Position numbers and translations under genes: made by a program. From positions 3,533,738-3,597,737 of the forward strand of contig OY718808.1 in assembly GCA_963070105.1 (NCBI GenBank): DNA of 64,000 bases. The letters run 5' to 3'. The notes under the pieces are model-generated. The model was not told the DNA's origin and did no database searches. It saw only the letters and a program-made list of their open reading frames with translations. Positions within the stretch are counted from its first letter, which is position 1; each line of letters starts with the position of its first letter. This DNA is from Litomosoides sigmodontis. Its lineage: Eukaryota > Nematoda > Chromadorea > Rhabditida > Onchocercidae. Below are positions 53,582-64,000 of this stretch, piece by piece.

Positions 53582-53650
53582 AGTAGCAGAAGAGGAAGTA
53601 GGAGGAGGTGGAGGAGAAGGAGGTGGGGGAGGAGGAGGAGGAGAAAGACA
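53582..53650 (+). repeat. Polypurine G-rich tract upstream of the unc-42-like gene
   Basis: About 65 bp of purine-only GGA/GGAG units with at most a few pyrimidines, ~700 bp before the unc-42-like ATG. Such DNA can form triplex (H-DNA) or two-tetrad G-quadruplex structures. A GA tract precedes it at 53423-53460. Confidence 0.8.
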
Positions 53651-54344
53651 AGTGTAAATAGTCTTGCAAGGCAATGCATCCATTTTCTACCTTCTCCGTT
53701 ATCCCCCCACCCCTTTATCCCCTCAACCTCTCAATGCAACCGTTCACTCACCTCTCCCACTCCTTTTTGTTGATAATAGCTTTAAGGCTATTTTCCTCCT
53801 CTCCTGTGTCCAGCGTAGACTTCAGGCCTAAGGCTGAATTGCAGGAATTACGGGAGTGCAGAGTAGTGTGTATGCCTATGCATGCGAACAACGCTGTCAT
53901 CTTGCCTGATTTCAAGGAGGAGAGAACGAAGCTATCGACGCTGTCACTTCACTTGTCCCAAAATTTATTTACTGTAATTGTATAATATCATCATCATCAT
54001 CACTTCCTTGCCATCACTAACTAGCATTCCATCATCGGCACTTCAAACACTTCAAAACTCCTTCATTATTAAATTTATTTAACGTGATAGTAGCAATAGC
54101 AATTTACGTCACAATTATCGCCATCTCATCTCATCCCATCAATTCATCAGCAGCACTCACTCACCAATCATACAATTATTAGCAACAACAAAGGAAAACA
54201 AAAAAGAAAAAAAGAAGAAGCCGAAAGCTGGCTGCTACATTTGCAAATTAAATCAGTGAGCAAACACTTACAAATCATTAACTTAGTAACTCGTAAACCA
54301 ATTCCTCCCATCAAACCTTTTTGAGCGATAACCTTTTTGGTCGA

Positions 54345-57300
54345 ATGACTAGTGAAGGATTGAGTACCACATCTGCTATTCTTAATGGTGCCAGTACCAC
54401 CGCTGCTGCTGTCTCCGCAATCACACAGGTATCATTCCTACTTTGTTATTCATTTTACAACTACCAATTTTGCTACAATCACATTTTTTTTTACTACTCG
54501 TAATTTTTACAATTTTAGTTTAATTCGTTAGATTAAATTTGTAAATTTAATCCTATTCGCTGTATTTAAACAATTCAATACGACATCGTTTAGCAAACCT
54601 TATAATGTTTCCTTCCTTGCGAAATTCGCTTTCAATACTTGCGAAAATCGCTCTCAATTTGCAAATCACTTAACTGCGACACTGTAGGTTGAAGGAACGA
54701 GATCAAAGTAAAACTTAGAAGAGCTTTACTGTGTCAGGCTTTCCTAGTCAACCGATCGTTGTGGTTTGAAAAGTAGCGAAAGTGACTTACTTTGTCGTTA
54801 GTAATAATCAAAAATTTTTTTTATTTATGTAATGTTTGCAAGTGACTTCATGCATTATAATCCTTTGATTATTTCTGATCTTCTGTTTTCACCTAAATTT
54901 AGTTGCTAGGTAAGTATGTGGTGAAAGAGTTAAAATTAGCTAATTTTATTAAAGTAAATATTTTCAGCCTTGTTTCAGTTAGCATAGCTAATACAAATTA
55001 ATATTTCACCAAAGAGCAAATTTAACAAGCTGGAAATATAATTTAATCAATAATTATTAAGCAAATCAATCAACTATTTATTCATTCAAAATTTATTAAT
55101 TTAATTAAATAAAATTTCCAATTAATTAATGAATAAAAGTTACGCATAAAATTTCATAAAGCTGCCTAATTTTTGTTTAAGTTAATAAAAAAAAATACAT
55201 AAAAAGCGTAAAAGATAGAGTTTGAAAAATCAAACCTGATTTAAGGATAAATTAATTTGAGTTGATTTCATTACATACGTGACGTGGCCAATGATGGTGC
55301 ATCTGAATGATGAAACTGAATACATTTCATATTTCAATGCTACGAGTTGAAATGCCGGCAGACGTGTGATCACTGAATGAAGTGTTTTGAATATGTGAAT
55401 TTCTTCGACACATGCCGCCATTACTACTACTACTACTACTACTACTGCAAGAAGAAGCGGATGAGCTAATTTATCATAATTTGCTTAAGCATTAAGCTTT
55501 GAGTGAAAGATGGAAGCAACCTAATTGTTCATCCAAGCAGTGCCTCCCGCACTGTGTACGTGTCCTCCTCACTTCTCACATTTTGTCAAAACTTTTCGCC
55601 ATCCTTCCATTTTTGTTTGTTTCTAAACTAATTATGGAAAATTTAATTTGGACATGCACACACCGTATGTGAAGCTCTCCTTTGTTCTTTTTTCATTTCA
55701 TTTCATTTCATTTCATTTCATTTCATTTCATTTCATTTCGTTTCGTTCCATCTCACTCACCCTCTCCTCCTAATTCTTTTCAAGATTCAGCAGTTGTTTT
55801 TTTTCTTTTATTTCAGAATTATTTTCATTTCTTGCATCTAAGACTAAATGCTACCGGTAATTGATGAAATAAAATGTATTGAGATTTGAAAATTTAGGAA
55901 AGAAAAGAAATTTTTTTTTTGATTTCTTAATTTCTAACTTTTTTTTATTGGTTTTTGATATAAATTTATGCACTAGGTATTTACAAGTAATTATTTTTTT
56001 TAACATTTCAGAAGTTATAATTTATGCAACAATTAATTGGTTAACAAATGAGTGGGAAATTAGTAAGAGGCGTTTTACACCTTTACGTCATCCTGAATTT
56101 CATAACTTTCTAACTTATAGACAGAGAGAGGCGGAGAGAGAAGGAAATAGCAATTATTTACATATATATATGCATATTAAAATGATAACTTCATTAATTT
56201 ATAGATTATAATTTAAATTGTATCATTTTGTGATATAATTTTCAAACTATTATTTATAGTTTGCTAAAATTCAAAAGATTTTTGCACAAACAACGAATAC
56301 ATACACATATCTATATGTAAAGAAGGAAATTAACATAATGATGAAATTTCATTTCTCATCATCATTGTTTGATGAATCAACGACAATCGTCAAATTGTAT
56401 GCGTACAATTTGTGCAATTTAGGTGTAAGTGTAATATGTGGAAAATTTTTCAAAATTTTACAAAAGAGAATTTTTGCAATTAAATTTTGCAAACAGCATG
56501 CGCTCAACAACTGCAACATTACCTTGTTAGTTTGCAGTTTCAGGAGCAATTGAAGAGTAAGGATTTAGCGCATGCGCTTACCGATTTCCCGTACTATCCA
56601 TCGATCGATGCGTCCGTCTCAAATAGCCTACGACCGATCGGTGATTCTTCTGGTAAAATTCAGAAATAGAATGAATTTTTTTTGTTTGCAGAATAGAGCT
56701 GTACTATTTGTCCGCCTTTTTTTCCAACTTTTCAGCTCAATCAATTTATTCAGATCAATTTTTTCAGTGTCAACTTTTTTCTTTTTTTTTAGCTTAAAAC
56801 TTTAAATCAAAAAAAGAAATTTAAAAAATTTTGTTTTTAATAGGGAATGCATATGTGTGTGTGTGTGTGTGTGTTTACGTGTATGTTTAACTTGATCTAA
56901 GGATTAGATGATAGAATTAATCCTTATTTGTTTCATTGGATGATTTTCAAAAGGGTTCCAAAACATCTGCCAGCTAGAAATAATCGAACAAAACCGAACA
57001 ATCACTTGCATTCGCTTATAATTCAATTAAAATTTTGTGTTTGAAAATTTTTTAAATGTAACCTTTTATGAACTTTATCTTTTTAAAAATTTAGCAAAAT
57101 CGTTTTAGATGGTGCATTCAAGAAAATTAAAGCGGAAAATACTAGTTGCAATGCATCATCTGTTTTTGCAAGCGCACTTACTGGTAGCTCACAAATACCG
57201 GCCAGGTGAGATATTTCTTCTTTTTTTTGCTTATAAATGTACTGAAATGAATTTTTATAATGAATTTTATAATAATGAATTTCTATTCATTTTTTACCTT

Positions 57301-60300
57301 TCAAGCATTTGCATTTGAAAGTTAGATAAAACAGTGAAGGAAGAGTGCGGCGAATACGAAATGATTGTGGTCATTGTATTGAATTGAATTTTAGCAACTA
57401 AATTTTATGAGTTTTAAAATTTCGCTAGAAAAAAATACTTGTTTTATTTTAGCTGTAAAACAAAAAAAAAAAAAAAGAAAGCAATTGGTTGTAATTTACG
57501 TCTTAGGGAATTTTTCCACCAATTGAGCTATGCGCATCTCTAATTGGAGCAATCATTGTTGCTCGAAACTAAAATTGTTTCAAATTAGCTTTGCTTCCAG
57601 CGTACGAAGACGACATCGCACAACATTCACGCAGGAGCAGCTAGCCGAGCTTGATGCTGCATTTCAAAAATCACACTATCCAGATATTTATGTTCGTGAG
57701 GAATTAGCTAGGATTACGAAGTTAAATGAGGCACGAATTCAGGTGGAATTTTTTTACTCCAAACAACAATTAAATTTTACATTAAAAATAATGCTGAAAT
57801 AAATGAGGAAAATGAGTTTTGAAATTTTCTAAAGATAGCAGATGAAAGAAGAATAGATTAAAACAATATTTTACTGAATAGTATTTTGCTCATTTGCTAC
57901 AAAGGAAAAAAGAAAAAAAATATTGCATGCATGTAAAAAGTATGGTAGAACGTTTAGCTACTTGTGTCAAAATTTTGTAAAATATCGTAAATAAAAAAAA
58001 GAGTGGAAAAAGCATAGTTGGTACTGCCGAAATTGAATTGTTCAATTTATTAGGATGTAATTGCAACTGAATGAAACTTTCAATCATTTAATCTTAAAAC
58101 TATCATTTCATCTGAAATTTGAATTTTAATAAAATTTCAAGAATTCGAAACAACAATAAATTATCGGTAGATTAACCTGTGCTACGCTTGTAACAATATC
58201 AATGCACAGATTTTACCACGTGATAATTACATAACTGTAAGAAAATTTCCAACATTACATTGTCTTCATTTTCTTCATTAATGAAAACATTAACAATTGA
58301 AAAAATGAAAGATGGGAGGAGGAGGAGGGCAGTGGGTCACTACTGGTCAGCATCTATTTTTGACCTGAAATCTCTTGCCTGAGCAATAATAAATAAACCA
58401 ATAACATTCAAATGCATCTACAGTTATAAATTCTTTTCTGCTCTTTCTCTTTGTTTTCCTTCCTTTTGTTTACATTTATTTAGTTACATTCGTTAATTTT
58501 TAGAAGTGCAGAGTGTGTGGAAGGAAATAGGTAGTGAAACGAAGAGGAGAAGGGTTGGAAAGAGGTGTGATTTTTGGTAGGAGAGGAAGAGAAATTAGAC
58601 GGTTGCTATTCTTCCACCACTTTAAGCACCCATAATTATCAGCTGTTCAGTAAGCTTATTTCATGCAATTAGCTGTAGCAATGAAGCGAACTTATTACCC
58701 AGCAGGATATCACAAACCTTCAGATCTGTTCAACTCACGTTACCCATCCAGCACCATCTTCCTCGCCTATCCTCATTTCACCCTTTCTGCCTCCCCCCCC
58801 CCCCCCTCCACCCATTCCCTCCCTTCTATCCTCCTCCACTTCCAGAAATGCTACAGGGGCACCACCGATTACACCATCTGTACATCGAATTTGAATGGAG
58901 CTAACTGTTTGGCCTTAGCATTCAGGAGCACTGCTCCAGTCACCACTATCTCAAAAATTACTTTTCATCACAATTTGTACATGTTAGCTAGGGGAAAAAG
59001 TTATTTAGGGGTGTGAAATTTGCATAAATTTTATATATTTTTTGATAATAACAAAAGAGTATTATTTTACAATTTTTTTTAAGGGTTAAAATTTTTTTCA
59101 ATAAAATTAAAATTAAAAGAATGAGGAAAAGTGAACAAGTTTTTCACATTTTGCATCACGTTTTTTTTTGGTGTTGCACGCTGTACCTTGTAATTTCTTT
59201 TTGCACCTAATGATGAAATACTAATTGCAAACTTTACAGAATTATATTTATTTATCTTTTGCAATACATTCTCTCTGATAAAATAAAACAGTAAAATTTA
59301 TTTTCATGCATTTTCATTTGTGGCCTCTCAAATAGTGCTTATACAGTAAAATTCGTATTCCTTTGAATACATTCATTGGTTTTTATTGAAATCAAAAATT
59401 GAAAAAGAATTGGTTATTGAAGGAATAAATTTTAAAATGGCGTGGAGCATATTAGAAATACATGCGGAGAATTCGATCATTTATCAAATCCCTCTGAGAA
59501 TATCTTGCCTTTCCGACCCTTTTCATCAACTTATTGATATTAAATGAATTCAGTTATTTCTGTATTTCACCTTTTTCTTTTCGTCGCGAAAAATTTTATC
59601 CATTACTTTTCTCTCTCTCGTTCTTTCTCGCCTACTAAATGTATAAATTTTGCAAATAATTTCAAAATTTAAGCTACCAAAATGTTTCAAGCAAAGAAAA
59701 AAATTTAATTTAATTGAAAATAAAATGCAAAGTATTCGTGAAACAGAGGGTATTTTTGTTTTGCCAAAAATTAATCCTACAATTTTCTTGTAACTTCATA
59801 GTGCTTTTGTATTTTGTGCATATTTTGTAAAACTACAATTTAAGCAATCAATTGTAGTTTTGTCATTTTAGCTAAAAATTAGAAAAAGTATTCACCCATC
59901 ATTCTGCTCTTTTCTCCTCCACATTTTTCAATTATGATTGAGTGCAAAATTTTTGAATAAAAATTTTTCATTTTTATTAGAATAAAAAAGGAATGAAAAA
60001 AGAAGGAAGCTTTTTTTAGTAAAAATTCTTTTCATTCAATCAAAGATAACTATTACCTATTTCTTATCCAAAAAAAATACGAATTGAAATATTAGCCTGA
60101 AAATGTGAAAGAGGCCAAAGCTCAGCAGCATTGAACCATTGAACCTTATTTGTTGAACGTAGCGGCACAACCACTACCGTAACCTTCACGGCAATGCAAG
60201 GAACAAAGCTCGTTGCAGTCTTGTCACTCGTCATTCGTCCGTTGTTGAATGCTTATTAATTGTCACCACTGCTACTTCCTTCACCATGCATTCTCTGCGA

Positions 60301-62426
60301 TGCAATTGAGGAAATTTTCTCTTTCATTCTTTTCCCCTTCCCTTTCTCTTTCCTCCTCTCTTCCTCTTTCTCTCTCTCTCTCTGTTTATGAAAGAAAAGA
60401 ATATTCATTTTGATTAAATACGCAATATAGCCAAGTAAGTAGTGGATAATGCTGTAAGCAAAAATGTTTTAGTTAGATCCTAGCAAAGTAAGATTGATTC
60501 CATAAAGATTGCACTCTCACTCTCTTCCTCTCCTTCTTACTTTCCTTCTCTTAACCTCTCGCTTCCTCTCTCTCTCTCTTGCTCTTTCTTTCTTCATAAA
60601 ATGAATGTATGGAAAATTGAATTAACTTCCACTTTTCCTTCTACCAATGAAATTGTAAGGCAATTTCAGTAAATGTTATGCAAAAATTTTCGATTAGAAT
60701 TTTAACATGTATTTGCCTAAATAGCAATAAACGAGCGGATAAATTTTTATGCATGAATTTAAATGATAACTATTTTTAGCACAGGCTAATAGCTATCACT
60801 GAAATTCAAGCGATAGCACTCATTAATTAATGAGAGAAGAAGGGAAATTTTACTTTTCACCAATGTACTAAAACATTTTATATGATACTTTCACTTTAAT
60901 CAAGCATTTTACACTTATGAATTGCTAAATCATTCCTTTTTAGCACGCTATTTATAATTTACTATTAACCGATTTCAATTCGTCTGTTTGTCGTTCCTTA
61001 AATTGAAAATTTTAGAAAAGTGTTGACGCAATTGTATTGATGCAAAATTTAAATTTTATTTTTAACTCTTTTCTATTTAGAAATAGTTTTTATTAATTGA
61101 GGAGAAGGTGAAAATTGATGAAATTAGCACCCATCAATCATCACTTTTCATTTAGTACAAACAAATAGAATTTAACAAGAAAGTTTAAATTTCCTAATTT
61201 TTACCATTAGACTTAATTTGTTGAATTTTGCAATATTGCAAAATGCATACAAGCATATGTTTAATTGTATTAATTATAGACTCAAAATTTTTTTTTGCAG
61301 TTAAAAGATGTCTCTACATGAAAAGAGATTTATTTAATTGCAAACAAATGTTAGTTTTTTTTAATTAAATTTAAAAAAAAGGTTTAAATTTGTTTGATAT
61401 TACTATTATTATTAGGTTTGGTTTCAAAACAGGCGTGCCAAACATCGCAAACAGGAAAAACAACTATCGAAGGCATTGGTACCACAAGCAGTATTTCCAT
61501 CACAAACTGCCGCAGGTCAAATCATGCGAACACCAATGTATCCATCAACCGTTTCCATGTCTGCTCGAGCCGCTGCTGATCCTTTCTGGTTGAGAAAAAA
61601 AACTTTTTTTGAAATTTCAAAATTAGAAAAAAAGATTGCAATTTTTGTTCGCAATAGATTAAAGCAAATATAGGTTAATTTGGGAAAAAGTGTAAATTTA
61701 TAATTTATTCAATTACTCTATACCACTTGAATGTGCAACTATTTTTTTTTTGCAGATGCACGATAGGTGGATTTATTAATTAACTTGCCAATTTTAAATC
61801 AATAGTTTTTGCTTGTTTTATCTTTTTCCTTTTTTGTTTATTTCAATTACAAAAAAAAAGTTTCAGTTTATCTGAAAGAAAATTCATTTATTAATTACAA
61901 TTTTTTTTTAACATTAAGTTGAATAATTAATTGCCAGTAAATATCAAGTAAATTTTACAACACATTTTTTTTCTTCATTCGCTAATTTTTTCTTTTTAAA
62001 ACCTACAAATTTCCAGGTATCAACCATATCCTGTAGCTCATCCGATGGCCTATCCTGCAGCTTCCGCTTACGGAGCTGTTTCAAGTGCTCATACATTTGG
62101 TGCACCAATGGCTACGTAAGTTTTGCCACTCTCACTCTCTCTTCCTTTTTTGAAAAAGCCTTCAATTAGTGTAAAAAAAACAATTAATTTCAAAAAAAAA
62201 CAATTTAAAAAAACTATTTAAAGAAAATTTGATAATTGGTGGAAAATTTTAAAAAAACAATTAATTTCAAAAAAACAATTTAAGGAAAATTTGATAATTG
62301 GTGGAAAATTTTAGGTCAACAATTAGTACATTTAGCGCCGATCCAGCGGAAGATTTCTATCAAAAAAGTTTGGCGCTACGGGTGAGCTGCCAACCGCCAA
62401 CAACAAATGTTCAATATCAGAGCTGA
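54345..62426 (+). CDS. unc-42: Paired-like (Prop1-type) homeodomain transcription factor, UNC-42 family
   Basis: Seven exons: 54345-54428, 56538-56652, 57109-57205, 57601-57742, 61416-61588, 62017-62115 and 62315-62426 (TGA), giving 273 aa, phase-consistent. The homeodomain (~101-160) starts [20 protein letters not shown], continues [20 protein letters not shown] and ends [17 protein letters not shown]. It is interrupted by a 3.7 kb intron just before the recognition-helix VWFQN, with Gln at position 50 and Asn at 51. The sequence matches the UNC-42/Prop1-like subfamily as I know it. The C-terminus is Ala/Pro/Tyr-rich and ends near [17 protein letters not shown]. Known of the family: C. elegans UNC-42 is a neuronal identity regulator of command interneurons and other neurons. 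Exon 2 could start at 56538 or 56544 (both in frame). The start is the first ATG in an open exon; an upstream non-coding exon is possible. Confidence 0.92.
55690..55740 (+). repeat. (TTTCA)n pentanucleotide microsatellite in unc-42-like intron 1
   Basis: Ten perfect units followed by TTTCG variants. A short (TAC)n run, the same motif as the 19 kb array, is at 55424-55446 in the same intron. Confidence 0.93.
56853..56873 (+). repeat. (GT)n microsatellite in unc-42-like intron 2
   Basis: About ten GT units. Confidence 0.85.
57743..61415 (+). other. Large intron inside the unc-42-like homeodomain, with GC-richer islands
   Basis: A 3.67 kb intron, far longer than the others in this window. Most is AT-rich, but 58310-58360, 58500-58950 and 60110-60310 are markedly GC-richer and non-repetitive, which suggests conserved regulatory DNA. 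A run of 14 C lies at 58793-58806. CT tracts occur at 60360-60382 and 60515-60590. Confidence 0.5.
62173..62314 (+). repeat. Tandem duplication covering the 3' end of the last unc-42-like intron
   Basis: Two similar ~65-75 bp copies, each ending GATAATTGGTGGAAAATTTT. The second ends in TTTTAG, the acceptor used; the first ends in TTTTAA and so is not an acceptor. Confidence 0.85.
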
Positions 62427-63856
62427 GCAATGATGACACTGATGAATCAGGCTTAGATTACACATCAAATAAATAATTTTCAGTTTTCATTTCTTTTTCT
62501 CTTTTTCTCTTACTTTACTGTTTGTCGAACAGAGTTCAGCAAAATGTTTTGTTTTAATTTTTGTATGAAAAAAAAACTTTTTTTTTTAACCAATAAATTA
62601 TTAGCAATTCTTTTCTTTGTTTTTGCTTGAAAATTTTTCATCCGTTTTCTCTTGTCGGAAAACAATGGAGTGGGTTTTTCCTTTTACTATTGTTTTGTTG
62701 AACAATTGCGGTTGCATTTTTAGTCCGAAAATTTGCTATTTATGGTGATTTCGAACTTCCTGTGCTGATCTCATGGATAGGTTGTATTCGCTCTTTTGTT
62801 TTTTTTTCTTTCTGTAAAAGTAAATAATTTCGTTTCATTCTTTCTTTTAAAAATTTTGAAATTTTCAAAAAAAGTTTTGAAGCGAAAAAAAACACAAAAA
62901 TTTTTTCTTTGTGCTTTTTTTTTACTCTCGAAATCTCTGAAATGTTAGCAGAAATAAAAGATTAGCAGTAATTGTTTCGCCTGAATTAAATTCACTGCAA
63001 AAATTATCAATTTTAGCGTTTGCTAAATAAAGTAAAATAACCGAAAAGAAATAGTTAAATGTGAAAGTCTTACAATGTGAGACTTTTCACTCTGTTCTTT
63101 TTTTTGAGGTAAATCGTTTTGCAAATAAACTCTATTTTGCAACACGTTGCTTTTAAGTAATTTTACTAACGCCTATTCCTGTTGTGTTGTGGAAAAGTAT
63201 ACGGGCAAATAAATAATTATTAAATTTTACTAAAAGAGTTGTTTTAAAGTGAAGAAAAAAGAAGTAAACAAAAAATAATTTATTATTTTTACAATTTCAT
63301 ACTGGCGCTTCTCTTTTTTAGAAAAAAAAAATGCATTTACTAAGTGATGGTACATTAATTTGACGGTTCGATTACATTTGTTGATGAAAGACGGAATTTG
63401 AACTGTTTCACTTTATCAAATTTCACATGCTGTTATAATTTTCTTTCATTCTTTTTACTTCAATATTTTTGATGACTCATCTCAATTGGTTGAAAATTTC
63501 ATTGCTTTGATGTAATTTTCCTTCCTTCCCCTCCCTGTTCTTTTCTCTGTTTTTGTTTTTGCTATGAGGAAATGAGCAGAATGATAATTAATTCGTCTTA
63601 TCGTAGGATATATTTCACTACTTCAAGTAATAACATAAAACACAATTTGAAAAAAAATTCATTTATAAATTCTTTCAGTTTTTATTCAGCGAGGAAAATT
63701 ATCGATGGGAACGGAAAGGAGCTAAATTTGATGTGAATTAATCCTTTCTATCAATCATTTCGTTTTGTTTTCATTCATCAAATTGAATTGATAGCTGTAT
63801 GTTTGGAGCATTGATGATAGCATTCGTTGTAATTGAGCACACGAAACGAATAGGAA
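62427..63856. other. 3' flank of the unc-42-like gene, no gene seen
   Basis: AT-rich, with AATAAA at 62468-62473 about 42 bp after the stop codon, a good poly(A) signal candidate. No coding signal up to the Lys-rich frame at the right edge. Confidence 0.5.
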
Positions 63857-64000
63857 ATGCTGGTGAAATGTGAAAAGAAGGAGAAGTTTAAATTGAAAGA
63901 GAAGTTTAAATTGAAGGAGAAGTCGAAATTGAAAAAGAAGAAGTTGAACAAGCATTTCTTGTTGCAGAAAGATGAGAAACAACAGCATTTCGAGCATTTT
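63857..64000 (+). CDS. Possible Lys-rich coding frame running off the right edge (partial)
   Basis: From ATG at 63857 the frame stays open for 48 codons to the end of the window. It encodes a Lys-rich repeat with an eight-residue period (EKFKLK, EKFKLK, EKSKLK, then KKKLNKHFLLQ). The DNA under it is an imperfect 24-bp purine-rich tandem repeat (GAGAAGTTTAAATTGAAA type), which is open partly because of composition. An acceptor-like CTTGTTGCAG ends at 63967, so an alternative is an exon beginning at 63968. No recognised family. Confidence 0.25.
   Translation, partial: MLVKCEKKEKFKLKEKFKLKEKSKLKKKKLNKHFLLQKDEKQQHFEHF

Larger units (their letters stand above)
49339..54344. other. Intergenic between SEA-like and unc-42-like genes (divergent promoters)
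   Basis: About 5 kb with no supported gene. The two genes are transcribed away from each other, so this holds both promoters. It contains the (GT)n array, a retroposition-like scar at 50971-51029, a two-copy duplication at ~52409-52535, and GC-richer upstream DNA at 52735-53020 and 53260-53960 near the unc-42-like gene. Confidence 0.5.

Noticed and set aside
58663..59016. 117-codon frame in the unc-42-like intron
   Set aside because: Interrupted by a C14 run giving poly-Pro, no phase-compatible splice sites with the flanking homeodomain exons, no family resemblance.

Overview
The window reads as nuclear DNA of a clade III (spirurid or filarial-like) nematode. It is strongly AT-rich. Its genes have many small exons, short introns ending in T-rich TTTCAG acceptors, and very long AT microsatellites. 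The conserved genes also match nematode families: an EGL-46/INSM zinc-finger factor, an UNC-42 homeodomain factor and ET/Ly6-like Cys-rich surface proteins. There is no prokaryotic, viral or CRISPR content. I built all gene models by hand from splice consensus and reading-phase agreement, with no transcript evidence.

Layout. Positions 1-3671 (+): a 7-exon gene for a charged, coiled-coil, probably nuclear protein of unknown function. 5225-7908 (+): an HflX/GTPBP6-type GTPase with a possible mitochondrial presequence. 8801-10757 (+): a CXXC zinc-binding protein (CZIB/UPF0587 family) whose first coding exon is only ATG. 13871-17282 (-): an EGL-46/INSM-type zinc-finger transcription factor. 17283-27078: about 10 kb with few or no genes, holding a perfect (CTA)n array of about 968 bp and a tRNA-Asp(GTC) gene. 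27079-32843: two tandem ET/Ly6-like surface protein genes (+) with a candidate 66-aa gene on the opposite strand between them; the second has a 1 kb (ATT)n array in its intron. 32844-43069: apparently empty apart from two AT-rich minisatellites. 43070-46058 (+): an unknown single-pass membrane protein. 47485-49338 (-): a type II membrane protein with a SEA-like ectodomain. 54345-62426 (+): an UNC-42 (Prop1-like) homeodomain gene with a 3.7 kb intron. A Lys-rich open frame runs off the right edge.

The two transcription factors belong to families that specify neuronal identity. Both have unusually GC-rich, low-repeat islands in their introns or upstream, which are candidate enhancers in an otherwise AT-rich background. 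The GTPase and the zinc-binding protein are housekeeping genes in the same orientation. The membrane and secreted proteins are nematode-type families. I do not see a convincing novel system. The most unusual items are the very long, nearly pure triplet arrays (one with a duplicated interruption cassette), an egl-46 exon flanked by direct repeats, an intronic miRNA-like hairpin, a retroposition-like scar, and the small gene nested between the surface-protein paralogues.
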